Positions 1 to 13,400 of a DNA stretch of 64,000 nucleotides are shown here, piece by piece. A program made the position numbers and the translations under genes. The DNA lies in the NCBI GenBank assembly GCA_051294375.1, contig CM119270.1, forward strand, positions 14,854,046 through 14,918,045, in the 5' to 3' direction. The notes under the pieces are model-generated. The model made no database searches. It was not told where the DNA came from and worked only from the letters and a program-made list of their open reading frames with translations. Source of the stretch: Paraspadella gotoi. Lineage: Eukaryota > Chaetognatha. How positions within the stretch are numbered: the stretch's first letter is position 1; each line of letters starts with the position of its first letter.

Positions 1-420
1 CAGTTTTTGCAGCTAGCTCTGTGGTGCTTATTAATCGAGGCCTTCGCTGTGTTATATAACTTGATTCGGTGCAGCGGACCGCAATGAGGGAGTGAGCGGC
101 TGGAATTCTCTTGCAGCGGTAGGTGTGCCTTAATAATTTCGAGCCTACTGCTTGTATATATACTCTGATTGTCAGGTCGGAATATGACGGAGTTTACGGG
201 AATTTTGCAGGGTGGTGCTTATATAATTCGAGCCTCTGTGGGATAGTCATATACTTGATTGGCAGGGCGCAATGAGGAGTTTAGGGAATTTTTGCAGCGG
301 TGCCGTGCTTATAATTCGAGCCTCTGTGTATATAACCTTATTGGCAGGGCGAAAATGACAGGAGTTAGGGAATTTTGCGCAGGGTGGTGCTTATAATTCG
401 AGCCTCTGGTGGGAGACCGA
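1..420. repeat. Degenerate tandem repeat, about 80-105 bp unit
   Basis: Four to five imperfect copies of one unit follow each other. Each contains a ttttgcag-like start, a block close to gtgcttataattcgagcc, a tatata stretch and a gcaatgaggagtt-like block. The starts at about 5, 110, 203, 290 and 372 give spacings of 105, 93, 87 and 82 bp. Copies differ mainly by single-base insertions and deletions, which suits an uncorrected long read over a satellite as well as a decayed satellite. No coding potential is visible. Confidence 0.75.
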
Positions 421-566
421 CGTTTAAAAAACTGAGGGAAGGCGTTCAAGTACAGGGAAAACAGCTTTAGACGAGACCCGATCGTAAACCTCTTGAAATA
501 CGCTGAGAAACTATTGAGCAGTGTTCATCTCATTGGATCTCGCAAGGAGTTGATTTTGAACTGAAG

Positions 567-591
567 NNNNNNNNNNNNNNNNNNNNNNNNN
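567..591. other. Assembly gap of exactly 25 N
   Basis: A run of 25 N. The same length recurs at 20524, 27962, 49537 and 55861, so it is a fixed-size placeholder and not a measured gap. Confidence 0.98.
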
Positions 592-595
592 TTAC

Positions 596-3330
596 TGGAG
601 GTTGATGAGGATGGGATACTGCGCCTACGGGGCACGCAGGGAGTGTCTCAAGTAGGCCGTCGAATGGGGGAAATAAATGTATTAGAGAGATAGAGAGAGA
701 GAGAGAGAGAGAAGAGAATGAGAGAGAGAGAGAGAAGAGAGAGAGAGATAGAGAGGAGAAAATAAACTTGCAGCATGTTTCTGAGGAAATCAATCTGTTT
801 ATTTGCAGTTTTTACGGTTCAAATTTCTTTTCATCGGATCTGCTTATCAGCAGAACCACTATAATCCACTTGTCGGTCCGTCGGTTCGAGTTTTAAAAAT
901 GATGCGAATGAAAAATAATAATATTAAAAAATTATTTTGTTTGTACCATAGTACCAGTTCAGGTTTAATGTCTTGCAAAGCGATTAATGTATTGGTTCCA
1001 GCCACTGGTTTGGTATTTGTACGATCTGTTTAGGAGTCAATTGATCCAGTTTAGTGGGATCACAAATTGAAATTAAATTTACCGTGATTTATCATCTGAT
1101 TTAAGCTAATACCCGCTTAAGTTATTGTTAAGTTTTTAGATTTACAACAGGAAAAAAACTTGATCTCTTGATTTAAATCTCGTTAATCCCGACCTTCAAC
1201 GAGGGTCTATGCCAACCTCAAGCCATATTTTCAAGTACTAAGGTATATTAAAATTATAATATGTATAAATAGGATTATGTTTTTAAGAAATATATTATAT
1301 TTAAATACCTGTTTTTTGAAAAGTAAAATCCTATTTTAATATTATAAGTTATTTTAAAAAAGAAAGTCCAATTATATGTTTGAATAAATAATATAGATTA
1401 AAATACTAAATCCTTCATAAAAAATATTTAAATATTTAAGATAAGGAAAAATGAAAAAATATAGTGAAACAAAGTAATTTTTGCAAATTTGTCATACGTT
1501 ATAAAATAAAATAAAATTAAAATTAAAGCTTAATAAAAACCTTAGCTCCAAACTAAAAAAATTAACTTAAAAGATTTGTTCCAAGGGACGAATTCTTTTA
1601 CGAAAAAATAAAAAACCAATCGGTTTTTCTAATACAAACATTCCCTGCCACTCAATATTGAAATGAACAAAGAAACTCACCAAACTGGCGAACCACTTTG
1701 GTAGACCCTGGGGTCGTTTTTCTTCTTCTTTTTCCTTCCCACTCCCACGTTTTTGGGATTGACAGACTTTTGTCCGATTTTATAGAAGAGATAATTTATC
1801 ATCGTTGTGTCGCGTTTTTTAATATTATCTTTAGTTTATAAATTTTTTAATGCCACATTAGTAGCAGTCCAATAAGTTCACGTCTAGCTCGCACCAGCTC
1901 ACGCCTTTCGCTATGTCCTAATTAGGCCACTGTTTTCTGGCCTTTCTCGATCTTTCTCTATTCTCTCCTCTCATCTTGTTTAACTCATTACCTTCTTTTT
2001 GTACTGGTTGGGTTAGAAGAGAGAGATAGGAATAAGTGACATGTACAGGGACTAAGCGGATACCATAGTGCCCGATACGGTTCGCTTATATTCATCACTA
2101 CTGCTTATGAGTGTCCTGGCATGATAAAATCATAGAAACGATAAATCTATTAATGACAACAAAACACGCTCTCATGGGGAATCACTACCTTTATTAAACA
2201 AATCCTAAGACACAAACAGGAAAAATTATTCAAAAAGGGAACAACGAGGGAAGGAAGAGAAGAATCTCAACAATTCGTGTATTAACAGAGAGAGAGACTT
2301 CGCCTCACTCAATTTTACCAGCCGGTGTAAATTTACCAATGCTAAAGTGGTTTCCGCTCAGTGGGAAGTTCTTTGTTTTTCATAATTGAGCAGGGAATTT
2401 TATTAGCGATAAACCGGATTGGTTTTATTTTCTTTACAAAGATTCGTTCCTTGAACAAATCTTATTAAAGTTAATTTTTTTTCAGTTTTGGGAGCTTAGT
2501 TATTTTTAGCTTATTTTATTTTATTTTTATTTATAAACGTATGAAGAAAAATATATTAGGCAAAATTACTTGGTTTCACTATTTTTTCATTCTATTTTAA
2601 TATAATATTTTATGGGAAGGATTTAGGTATTTACTATTATATATTTATTTCAAAACATATTATGCTTTTCTTTTTTTAAAAATACTTTTTATAAATCATA
2701 TTTCTCTCGTTCTACAATTAATGCATTATTTATTCTTATAAATTATTACCTTCAGACTTCTTGAAATTGGCTTCGAGTGTTTGCGTATAGGACTCGTTTG
2801 AAGGTCATGGTGTGGATTTCCGACAACGTATATATACGAGAGATTTTCAAGAATGATTCATAGTTTTTTTCCTGTTTTAAACAATTCTTAAATAAAACTA
2901 AACAATAATTAAGCAGCGGTAATTTAGCTAATCAAGATGATAAATCCACGGTAATATTTCAATTTGTGATCTAACCTGATCAAATTGATCCTAACAGGAT
3001 CGTAACCATACCAAACCACAGTGGGGCTGAACCAATAACATGTAAATCGCTTGCAAGACATTAAACTGAACTGTACTATGGGTACAAAACAAATTAATTT
3101 TTAAATATTATTATTTTTTCAATTCGCTCATTTTTAACTTCGCCCGACCGGACCGGACAAAGTGGATTATTAGTGTCTGCCTGTAAGCTAGATTTCCGAC
3201 TGTAAAAAAAGGAAATTGAACATATTTACCGTAAAATAACTGCCAAATAAACACAGATTTGAAATTTCTTCAGGAAATCTTCAAGTTATTTTTCTTCTCT
3301 CTTCTATCTCTCTCTCTCTCTCTCTCTCTT

Positions 3331-3371
<41 letters not shown>

Positions 3372-3430
3372 ATACCTGTTTAATTTTCCCAATTCACCCT
3401 CACGACCTCTTGTCCATCTTCATCACCTCC
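596..3430. repeat. Large imperfect palindrome with arms of about 1.3 kb
   Basis: The left part (596 to about 1920) matches the reverse complement of the right part (about 2040 to 3430). Matching pairs include the GA tract at 686-760 with the CT tract at 3304-3370, 803-1030 with 2990-3240, 1060-1160 with 2860-2995, and 1620-1720 with 2330-2430. The centre lies near 1950-2040, where matching is weakest. The arms differ by many one- or two-base indels. There is no coding potential. Either it is a foldback element or a single raw read in which the polymerase copied both strands. Confidence 0.85.
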
Positions 3431-6400
3431 TAAATATTTTATTCTCCTGATTAAATTCTTTTCCTTTTCTCTTCCCCGCTCTTTATCAATCCTACTAAAA
3501 GCTTACGTAACCCCTTTGCTCTGGTGGCTGTTCAAGAAATATTCCTCCGATCACCTTTATCTCCCTCTCAATTTCCTTCATCTTCTTTTTATATTGCGTG
3601 CCCTCTCATTCCACCGCAGCCCTACCCATAACACCATTCTTTTTTTTGCCCCCTGACCGAGGAGAGTCTGATCTTCTTTGCCCCCCCATTTACCCCCGAA
3701 GCGAATTCGATCGATCACGGAAGAAAGTGCGTTCACCCAGATGGGCGCCTTGAGGATGGCGCCATTACCGAAACCGCCATCCTAGTCGCGTTCGAAATGG
3801 GCCACTAGGCCTAAGCGCGCTCGCCGCTGGATTAAGTTTATAGTATAGAAGATCAGGCGGCCCCCCCCAACTTTAGGCACAGACGCCCTCCTGCGGTTCC
3901 TAGGCCACTCCCACGCATCAGACCGTCAGGTTACTTTGCCATTAGTGGGCGCATTAACGGAAACAATAAAGGTCGGGAGTGCAATGGGAGAAGAAACTGT
4001 TCTTCGCGTCGCGGATGCTATATACTTCTATAATAAACTTAGGCAAACGATTGAGCTTGACAAACCAAAAGCGTATTGATTTAAGGAGAGGTTCCAGATG
4101 TAGTAGTAATTTAATGTTACATAAAAATTTGGGATCAATTTACTTCACCCACTAAAATAACCCAAGAAATAAAATTATGGCCATGAGTTCACTCCTGAGA
4201 CCCTATTGTTGATTCGTGTATGAAAGCCAAAACTAACGCCGCATTAACTCTAATGTTTTATGGGGAAGGAATACACACTCTGGCGCCCATCAAGAGTTCG
4301 CCCTGCGACTCACACTTCAAATAAAGCTATCGTAGGTTTCCCGGGGTTCGCCACAAATCGCATCCCATCCCGGATATCCTCTCTTCAGGTCCGCCATGAT
4401 ATTTATCTTGCTTATCGGAAACTACTCCACTATAAAAGGAACCTCGAGGATTAGGAGAGTCACCTCCCGGAGTATAACAAGGTTAGATCAATCAACAAAT
4501 CCCAACGCCCCTTTAGGCGAGGTTTCTCAAACCCAAATTACTTTTTCATATTTTCTTTTGTTAATTTATATTTTATTATTACTGCCGATAAACAATAGAT
4601 TCTCCAGCGCATGGACGACGTATCCCGTAAAAAAAAAAAAAACATCGCAATCGAAAAGATGGGCGGCGTAAAATCCTCTCAGTAACGAGGTCTAATTTCG
4701 TCTTTTTGGGTTTTTTTATTGGTTTTGGTTTTTGTGTATTTTCTTTTCTTCTTCTTTTTTAATACTTCAAAAAGATTTATAAGAGCGAGAGAGGAGAAAT
4801 AGGCGAGAGATGGCGGCCTGAGTAAGAAGAGTTTCCGATGTACCTGCCCTCAAAGTTCTCACACATCGGACGCTCCCCTCGGCCGGGGCGCCGTCTAATA
4901 CATGTTTGCCCTCGCCCCTCTGTTGTATGCGGAGCAGCTCCTCCGCTACCCTCCTTGGGCGTCCGGACGACCGGTTTTGAGGGTCAGCAGTCCATACTCT
5001 CATGTCACCCTCTCGTACATCCATCACCTACTTTTGCTCATTCGAAACTCCTCTCTCTCTCGGTGGCTTGGATACACAATCAGGTGCTTTTTCACGCCAT
5101 CCAACCCACCTATTGGGATCCGGCGATAGCGCGGGGCGTCTCTTCTTCCTGTAATCTTCTAAACTCACCCTCCCGATGGTCATGTGCATAGACCATCTGA
5201 GTCTTCGATGCCATATCCCTCAACAAAAAAACCCATAGAAGCAGGAAACTCGCGGCACTGAACTCCATCGACAAATACAATACGAGTTTTGATAAAACTG
5301 GGACCACCCAAAGGAAGAAAAACAGATTGACAGGCTTGAGGACTCTCTCTGCCCTCTCTCTCTACTCTCTCTCTCTTCTTCCCCGATGAGGACAATCTCT
5401 GTCGGCGGGGTGACTCTCGCTCTTGCCATTGTTATATATTGCCAGAGAGAGAGAGAGCAGATGATGAGACAGAGAACCAAACGCCCGGCTGAGCCGTCAC
5501 TCAGAACTTTCAGGAACGGGTGGATCGACGGAACGGAGTAAATTGAGTAACGAGCTATTAGTCATATTTAGAGTGCGCATCGAAACCCGAGCGGGTGCGT
5601 TTTGAACTGAGAGCCGGAGAGAGCATCCCGCTGAGAAATCCGCTGGTCCCTTTTTCAATAACAAACTTTCTTTGTCGGACTTTTAAAAAGCCGCTGGGTT
5701 CTGTGGTCTTAGCTGGCCAAAATGTTGATGAGATTCCTTATCGCTCCTTATTTGCATCTTTTAACATTTGCATTCTTCGTACAATAGGCAGCGGGCTTCC
5801 GAAGGAGAAACTGTGTGTGGTCTTCTCCCTCGCTGGTCACTATTATCAGCTAGCCGCGCGGGGCTCGAGGGATGAAATAGGAGCAATCCAATTAGGTATG
5901 TTCTGTAACTAAAAACATCTTACGCTTAACCCCATATAATACACTACTCTTTAATAGCCCCACGCAAATGGGTCGGGCGCTCTCTTTACCACATCCTTCA
6001 TACGAATAGGTTAAATTGAAACGATTTCTTTTTTTTTTACTCTTGAACAAAATTCCCCCCGATACGATTATGAAATTACGAATGTCTCAGTTAACCGTTA
6101 ACTTCAGAGGCGGCCACAAGCATCAGCCGTTTCCATTTGGTTTCCCGCCGTCAAAAGGATTTTATTATTAAGGCAAAGAAGAGACGTTCGCCTCGTGAAT
6201 AAATTGTTAAATAAAACAAAATCAAAAAACGATAAAACGTCGACGAAAGCGAAACGGTGCCGTCGTTTCCGGTAAATCTTATTCATGTCATGAAAAATTT
6301 GAAATTGGTAAATACACCTGTTCTACGAAATCGGCTCTTTATGTTATAATTTATCGGAAGGACGAACTAGTGGTTTGTTGACTTGCTTGGATTAAAAACC

Positions 6401-7900
6401 GCGGAAAACCGTTTTATATCGAGAAAAACAAGGAAAGGCTAATTATCTCCCTTTCTCTCTAATTTCTTTAAGTTTATTCATAATTTAATTCTTTTCTATA
6501 ACCGTTCTGACGGACGAGAAAAATAAAATGGAAAGGAAGGCGCATTATTAATGAAACACGCAAATGAAAAAAAAAAATATTTTTCTTCCTTTCACCAAAA
6601 AAAAAATTCTTTTTTTTTTCTTTTTCCTTTTTTTTTCAGATAAAAGGGAAGAGGACGAAACAAACGGAGGACGAAAAACAGAAGGAAAAAGAAAGAAAAA
6701 GGACTATAATTTTACGCTTTCAAAAATTTGTTTCTCCTTTCTTTTTCCCTTTCTTTTTTTTTCTCCATTTTTTTTCTTTTCCTTCCCTTCCTATTTTTTT
6801 CTCTTTTTAGGATTGCCTTATCCGGAATCGGATGTTTGGCTTCAGCGGAGGGGAAATCACAGTTTCTTTTCAGTTCTCATTTTTCGCATTTCTCTCTTCT
6901 GTTTGTTTGCTTTATTTTAGGTACATATTTTTGGCGTTGACACGTCGGGTTCGGTCGTTAAAATGTGGTTTGACGTTATAGGGGTCATCAGCGGGAGTCC
7001 GGGAGCGTCGCTGTTTAGTTACGATTATCTTCTCCACTGGCATTTTGTATTCAGTATTCATAAAGGAATTCCAATAGGTTCAAATATTTACCATAGATAT
7101 AAACATATTAAAACAAGATTTTTTTTGAAGGATATCCTAACTTAAACTATTACTCTCAAAAAAAAAACTAAAATCCCATTCGCGAACCCAAAACGTTCAA
7201 AAAACCCCGCGGTCTTGGTTGTGAGCGAAGAATAAATCGCGTGGATTTGCCCTGGGTGAGAAGCGGAATTTGTGAATGACCTTCGCGTGAAAGATCGTTT
7301 CCGTCTCTGGTTTGGGCCGAACTCACCTTTCACCGAGAAAAACTGCGGACAGTAAACAAGATAACGTTTGATAAAGGCAGGACCGGATTTGATAAATGGT
7401 CGCTTTTGCGTCCGAGTCGGCCTTGGGACGTCGGATTGCGTCGGGTTCTTGTCGGGTTTGGCTTTCAGGTTTGGGTCGGTCCTTGACGTAAGCAACTCGA
7501 CGGGTTCAGCGTCGAGTTGGAGTCGGCCCTTACTTTGCTTTTAGTCGTCGGCCCGGTTTTATTGTCCATATTGATTATCGGAATGGTCTAAACATTTTTG
7601 GGACACGGTTCCAAGTTGAAAAAATGAGGTCAAAGACGATTATATGTTTGGTACGTGAGTGGCGCAACGCAGCGAAAGATTACCTTCAAACCAATTCGAC
7701 GGTTTTAAAAAAAAGCTCTATAAGTAAAATGTTGGTCGCAATGGCTGAAAACCAGGGCCTCATTCTTTTCATTCTATTCTGTTAAATATTTTTAAATGAC
7801 CAAAAAAAAGTTAAAAATTGTTCGAAGGGAAAAATAAAAATTTTAATTCGGATTTGGCCGGAAAGCTGGAGAAACCCGGTTTATTTATTTTCCTAAATAG
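3431..7900. other. No supported gene; low-complexity and possibly low-quality sequence
   Basis: Reading frames here are short and carry none of the codon bias or splice signals seen in the real exons further right. There is a C-rich block near 3650-3930, a T-rich block at 6570-6800, and GTCGG-like imperfect repetition at 7280-7560. I see no RNA gene or protein domain. Confidence 0.6.
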
Positions 7901-7944
7901 TCTTCTACTTAAACGTTTTAAGTGCCCATTTCCCCTCTCCGGCT

Positions 7945-7980
7945 CTCTCTTTCTCTCTCTCTCTCTCTCTTCTCTCTCTC

Positions 7981-8046
<66 letters not shown>

Positions 8047-8206
8047 CTCTTCGCCCGCCCGCCATTCTAACTCCATCTCCACTGTTTCTTATTTACAGTC
8101 AGATCTATTATCCTGCTACCGCGACGAAACCGCCTATCGTTTTTAAAAGCGGCTGTCGCGAACTTTTCATATCGTTCTTGTTCGCGCGTAAGTGATTTGT
8201 TGCGGT

Positions 8207-8251
<45 letters not shown>

Positions 8252-8296
8252 ATCTCTCTCTCTTTCTCTCTCTCTCTCTTCTTCTTCTCTCTCTTC
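7945..8296. repeat. CT microsatellite pair
   Basis: Two CT tracts (about 7945-8051 and 8210-8289) are separated by about 160 bp of unique sequence. Long Ser/Leu or Arg/Glu reading frames across them are products of the dinucleotide repeat. Confidence 0.95.
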
Positions 8297-8597
8297 TCAT
8301 TCTTTTTTCTTTAACTCATCCGTTTGACGGTCGAGTATTTTTGGAAAACGCTTTTCGAACTCGTAGTCGCACGAACCGCTTAATTTCATTGGTTGTTTTA
8401 GGGCGAATAACTAAATTGCTTTTCAGTGTTTGTGGACGTTTCGTTTGTCCATTGTTTTTTCTGTGAGTTGAAATGAAATGAAATGAAATGAAAATTCGCT
8501 GTTTGTCAGTTGAAAAATTTCGAAAAATCAATTACTTGTGAGTTAGTGTGTACGTGATGTAGTGAATGTACTCCGAAAAAATAATCTCGCTCTTCTC

Positions 8598-8644
8598 TCA
8601 TCTCTCTCTCTCTCTCTCTCTCTCTCTTCTTCTCTTCTCTCTCT

Positions 8645-8677
<33 letters not shown>
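8598..8677. repeat. CT microsatellite
   Basis: An interrupted CT dinucleotide tract. Confidence 0.95.
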
Positions 8678-8679
<2 letters not shown>

Positions 8680-9639
8680 CGTAAGTGAACTCGATTCATA
8701 CCCGGGGTGGTGAGTTGGAATCGATTTAGTGGGTGATTAAGATCTCGCCTCTTCGGGCCGCTTAATCTTCCCCCTCCTATGACCCCCCATCTCGTTTACC
8801 CCCCACCATGCCACACTGACACTACCTGCCTACCATTAACTGTCCCCCTGCCCCCGATTAACTGCGCCCCCTGCCGCTTCCTCTAGCGTCGCCGGATTAA
8901 TCGCAAGGCCCGATGCCTTTTTTTTCCCCAAGCGATAAAAATAGAATGTTGAGACAAAAAACTTATCCTGGATCGAAATTCGGGAGAAATTTAATGGGAA
9001 ACTCAATCTGGAAAACTAATATTAATCTTAAACATTTTATTAATCTTAATTGTAAAAGTTTAAAGTAATGGGTAAAAAAAAAGTGCTCGCGGATTAATTT
9101 TCACCAATAGTTAAAAAAAGAAGATGAAAGTTACGAGGAACTAGAAGATTTTCTCTCTCTTCTACGTAGATTATATATAAAAAATGCTCTCGGGATTAAT
9201 TTCACCAAATCAGAAAAAAATGAAGATTGAAAAGCTACGAGGAACTAGAAGAATTTCCTCTCTCTACGTAGATTATATTTTATTCTTCCTTTTCAAACGT
9301 CTGCGTACAAATTACATGCCAGTGACCAGATTCTAGAAGACCTTGCGATTTTCTATGTACGTTTTGCACATTGATTTGGGTGTTTGGATGTTAGATCGAA
9401 CCGAAAATAGATGTAATTACGGCAAAAACGATTCTTTCAGTTTACGTCAAGAAAGTTGAGCTGCAACATCTGCCTGAAGATCTTGAACGGAGAAATCTTT
9501 TTCCTCCTCTTCATTCGTCTTTCTTCAGCCAAAAATCGGATTTTGACTCAAAATGTTTTTTTTCTCTCTCGTCGTTGATGCTTTTTAATTGAGTGTGGTG
9601 AGAACCACCTCTATTTAGCAGTAGGGTTCAAATTTACTT

Positions 9640-9665
9640 TCTCTCTCTCTCTCTCTCTCTCTCCT

Positions 9666-9714
<49 letters not shown>
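9640..9714. repeat. CT microsatellite
   Basis: A CT dinucleotide tract in otherwise AT-rich DNA with no supported gene from 8.7 to 10.5 kb. The segments near 9060-9180 and 9190-9290 repeat each other (both contain ctacgaggaactagaag-like text), so a local tandem duplication of about 120 bp lies just upstream. Confidence 0.9.
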
Positions 9715-9715
<1 letters not shown>

Positions 9716-10529
9716 GGTGGGAATAGAATCAAAAAATTAGTTGTAAAAAAAAGAGAAAAAAATGAAGGAAAGAAATGAAAAAGGTAATATTTGAGAAGTG
9801 AAATTAATAAATTAAAGCTTGGTTGAGGAATTCCGAAGCTGTTAAATTAAAAATTGAGTAAACTCGGACGATTTCTCTTTAGAATACGAAATTTAAGTTA
9901 CGAAATTAATTTACTGAAGTTTTGTCGATAATTTCCTCACGAAACAAAAGAGAAGCCCGAAATTTTAAAACATCGAAAATTTGTTCGATGACATCCTTTG
10001 ATAATTTCATTTTTAGAAATGTAAATGTTTTTTTTTCCCTTTTTGTTTCCAATTTCAAAATTTACATCCTCTCCACGTCCAACCCCGCTCCGCACTTTCC
10101 TTCCACCCCATCAATCTTACCTTCCACCCCATTCACCCTTTCTTTCCAACCCTCATCATCGTCTCTTGCGCACACCCACCAGTGGAAATTTGCTGTGTAC
10201 CACATGACTTTTCGTTGATTTTGGCCAAAACCTTCGATTGTTTCTCGTGCGCCGTCCTTCGACATCGGGACTCGGCCTATGTCTTTTCCGTCTGCTACAG
10301 GTTATTTTCAACCCTAAACCTTACCTCACTTTACCTCTTATTTGAACATTGCTTTTAAAAAAAAACATTATTATTATGTATATGCTGTTCTACTATCTGC
10401 ATATGTTATTCGAATCAAAGAAACGAAATTCAAGAGTGAAAATTTTAATTCGTAGAAATATAATGGTCTTTTCATATCAATTGAAACATTCTTGAAATAT
10501 TATAACCACTTCATTGATAGGAAGCCAGG

Positions 10530-10720
10530 TTCACTGGGAGTGAGATATAACAAGTCTGTGAGAGAGGCTTGATTAAAAAGCTTGCAGGAAACCTGTTTAT
10601 GTTATTATCTTGCAAGTTGTGATGGAGGCCTTTAAACCACCAAAGCCTGTCCAAAGTCAGGGACAAGATAGCTTATTAATTAAATGGATGGAATAATTTT
10701 TATATTGGTTGTACCAATGC
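10530..10720 (+). mobile_element. Dispersed repeat family, copy 1
   Basis: This segment is closely similar to the reverse complement of 60393-60570, and its last 70 bp also to that of 31941-32012. Shared blocks include tccaaagtcagggacaagat, gatggaggcctttaaaccac and atattggttgtaccaat. Three copies at unlinked places in 64 kb show a multicopy mobile repeat. Downstream of this copy, 10780-10830 contains caataaag and then agtggtgac, which resembles an LTR 3' end plus primer binding site. The family could therefore be an LTR or LTR fragment, or a SINE or MITE. Confidence 0.8.
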
Positions 10721-13400
10721 AGGGGGGGCTGGGGCAGATGAATACAAAAGCATTTGTATCCACGATCTCCTATCTATAGCTCAATAAAGAAGAGTATTGT
10801 AGTGGTGACATTAGTCTGGAGGGGATTCCTCTCACAGATTATTTAATTGTGCCACAACTTCAAGTATACAGCCTGACGTCATCCCAACTCTCTCGTGTTT
10901 GTGCGCTTGCGCGGAGTGTGTGAAATCCCTCCCATCCTTCCTCCACACACGTTAAACTATTTTGTAACGTGTTCATAATCTGGCACAGTGTTTTGTTTCT
11001 CTTTAAATCCGGCACAGTGCCCTGGCGTGCGGTCGTCAAAACGTTACCACCGAATCATCCTCGCATCTTTATTCAATGCGACCAAAAAGCATCAAACTCG
11101 TCCCTCCTCTAACCACCTCGCCCTATATAAGAGTCAAAATCATTTTGGTTGCGCCATTTGGGTCTCAGTGCAGCGTGATAGAGGATGTGAACAAAACCGT
11201 GACAGGCTAGCACGGTCTGAACACGTGTGAACACTCTCTGACCACTGCGAAGAAATGTTACGCGAATATGCGGACAGGAAAACGAAATCATTTTTATCAC
11301 CTTTGATATTACACAGCTTGGTTTATTCAAAGGCTTCGTAATTCCAAAGGATAATTTTCATGACTGCATACAGATGACAGACGATGGCAGAAAAAAAAAA
11401 CCCTAATAAATTGTCTTCACTCACTTATTTATTTTAACTCGATGATATTATTATATTTATTATATTATTATATCATATTATATGGATTCAAGCCTAATAT
11501 GCAAAATAAAACTAAAAAAAAGAAGACAAAACAAATCAATAATAATAAATGCAAGTAACTATACGATCCCTTGTTTTCATCGATCTCACTCACTGACTAC
11601 ATTACATACCAACCACTAGAGCCTTCTCAGGAGGCCTTCCATGGTAGAAGAGCGTCACTCAGGACTGGCGATTATACACCTCGTCTTAAACCTGTGGTTC
11701 GAGCACTCTCGGTCGTGATCGTCGCGAAATACTGCTGTCATCTGATCTGATGGGACACATTGGTCCGTCGCGAGGAGTGGTGGATGAAAGAAGGTATGGA
11801 GGGCTGCAGATTGGGTTATGGTCGTCAGCGAGGCGCAGAGGAGGAGGAAGAGGAGAGTGCAACAGTGAAGCGTTACGAATGGTGGAGGATTTTGCTGCGT
11901 GCTTTTGGTTTTGAAACTTGTAAACGAATTGTATCGAGAGCACCGACATCAAAGTGACCTACGGTAATATCCTAAAAGTACAGGAGAAGGTCTCTAGAAG
12001 CAACTGTGTATGATGTTTAAAGGAAGTAGAAAAGACATGAAGTTTGAGTACTCGCAGTATTCTTGATCGCGAACCTTCTTCTGTATCTTCATCGGGACAA
12101 TTGATAAGGGTTCATCGATTTCCTTTGCGCCTCCTTTCTCGTAAATTCTCTTTCCATCTCTTTCCTTTTCCATCTTTTTCTTTTCTTTCCTTTTTTCTCT
12201 TTTTTCTTTCTTTTTCCTTCATTTTTCTTTCCTTTTTTTTAATTTCCTATTCTTTCATTTCTTTATTTTTTCCTTTTCTTTTTTCCCTTCTCTTTTCTTT
12301 CCTTTTTGTTGTATTTGTTCCTTTTCCTATTTTTCCTCTTTTCCTTTTCTCTTTTTTCACTTCTCTTCCTTGACTTTTTTCTCCGTGTCTCTCTCCTCTG
12401 TTTCGTTTCCATATTCTCTTGTCCTCGCTTGTTCCCGGTCAACATTCTTATAAGGTCATTTGCCTCATACTTATTGCTCATACATTGATGACCGCTGCTG
12501 GATGAACCCGGTACCTTCTCGGAGTATCAAGCAGGATAGTGGTTAGAGATAGTGTACCTGTGTTGGCGTAAGTCGCCTCACCAATTGGTCCCGGTTTCTT
12601 ATGCTCTCTGGTGCTCGTACACAATTTCCTGGTTTATCTTTACATCATCCACCTCCCCGTACCATTTACCATTCTTCCGCTTGGACTTCAAAACGTTCGG
12701 AATAAAAGCAAAAAAATCTTTTTCAAATCTCTTCTAACAGTGTGTGACTAGCTATCCATTAAGTCGAGTGGTCATAGTTGCTACCCACCTTTCTCTCCCG
12801 GTTCACCTCGGAGGTACTATACTTGCTCTCAATGTAGGTCTTGTTCTTGTGCAAGGAAAAAAATAAATTATTTTTTTTATTCGTATTCAATTTATCCATT
12901 CATTCATTCATCCATTCATTTTTCTCATTTTATCTCCTCTCTTTCGTACCGTCCGACGACCACGCATAGTATCATGGACGCTCGTATCCTTCTCGCCCTC
13001 TCTCACCTTCTTTATTCTTCTTCCTTCCTTTCTTCCATCTCTCATTTCTATTTCCTCCTCTCGCCTTTCTCTCCGCTGTCTCCCGAAACCCCTCGGGTTA
13101 TTTCTTCACCTTCCAACTTTTCCTTTGTTTTCCAGATCTGCTCGTGCAAGATTTTTTGCGTCTTCGTCTCTCGGCACACTTCCCGACTCTGCCGTTCTCA
13201 TCTTGGAACGCCTCGTTCCAAGAGGTGGTCTCTGAGACCTGTTGGCTTTCGTGGCGTCCCGCCTTGCACTCTTCTCACAACTTTAGTGTATACATCTTTC
13301 GCCGATCTTTCTTCCGGCGATTCTCCTGTGTATCTGCCGCAAGTCGAGGGGAGTTTAAAGGGTGAGGGCGATGGTCGAGGATGTCTCGGTGGTTCCGAAT
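10721..13400. other. No supported gene
   Basis: AT-rich sequence with a pyrimidine-rich block at about 12134-12370 and imperfect cattcatt repeats near 12890-12925. A 153-codon frame at 12974-13435 (+) has no domain or splice support. I see no RNA genes. Confidence 0.55.

Noticed and set aside
6919-7142. Frame after a tttag acceptor-like site that loosely resembles part of an mGluR ligand-binding domain (VIGVISGSPGAS)
   Set aside because: Similarity covers about 15 residues, there is no donor, and it lies 18 kb from the TM7 exon in poor-quality sequence.
7811-8300. Arg/Glu and Ser/Leu frames of 70-125 codons
   Set aside because: Products of CT/GA dinucleotide tracts; the same occurs at every such tract in the window.
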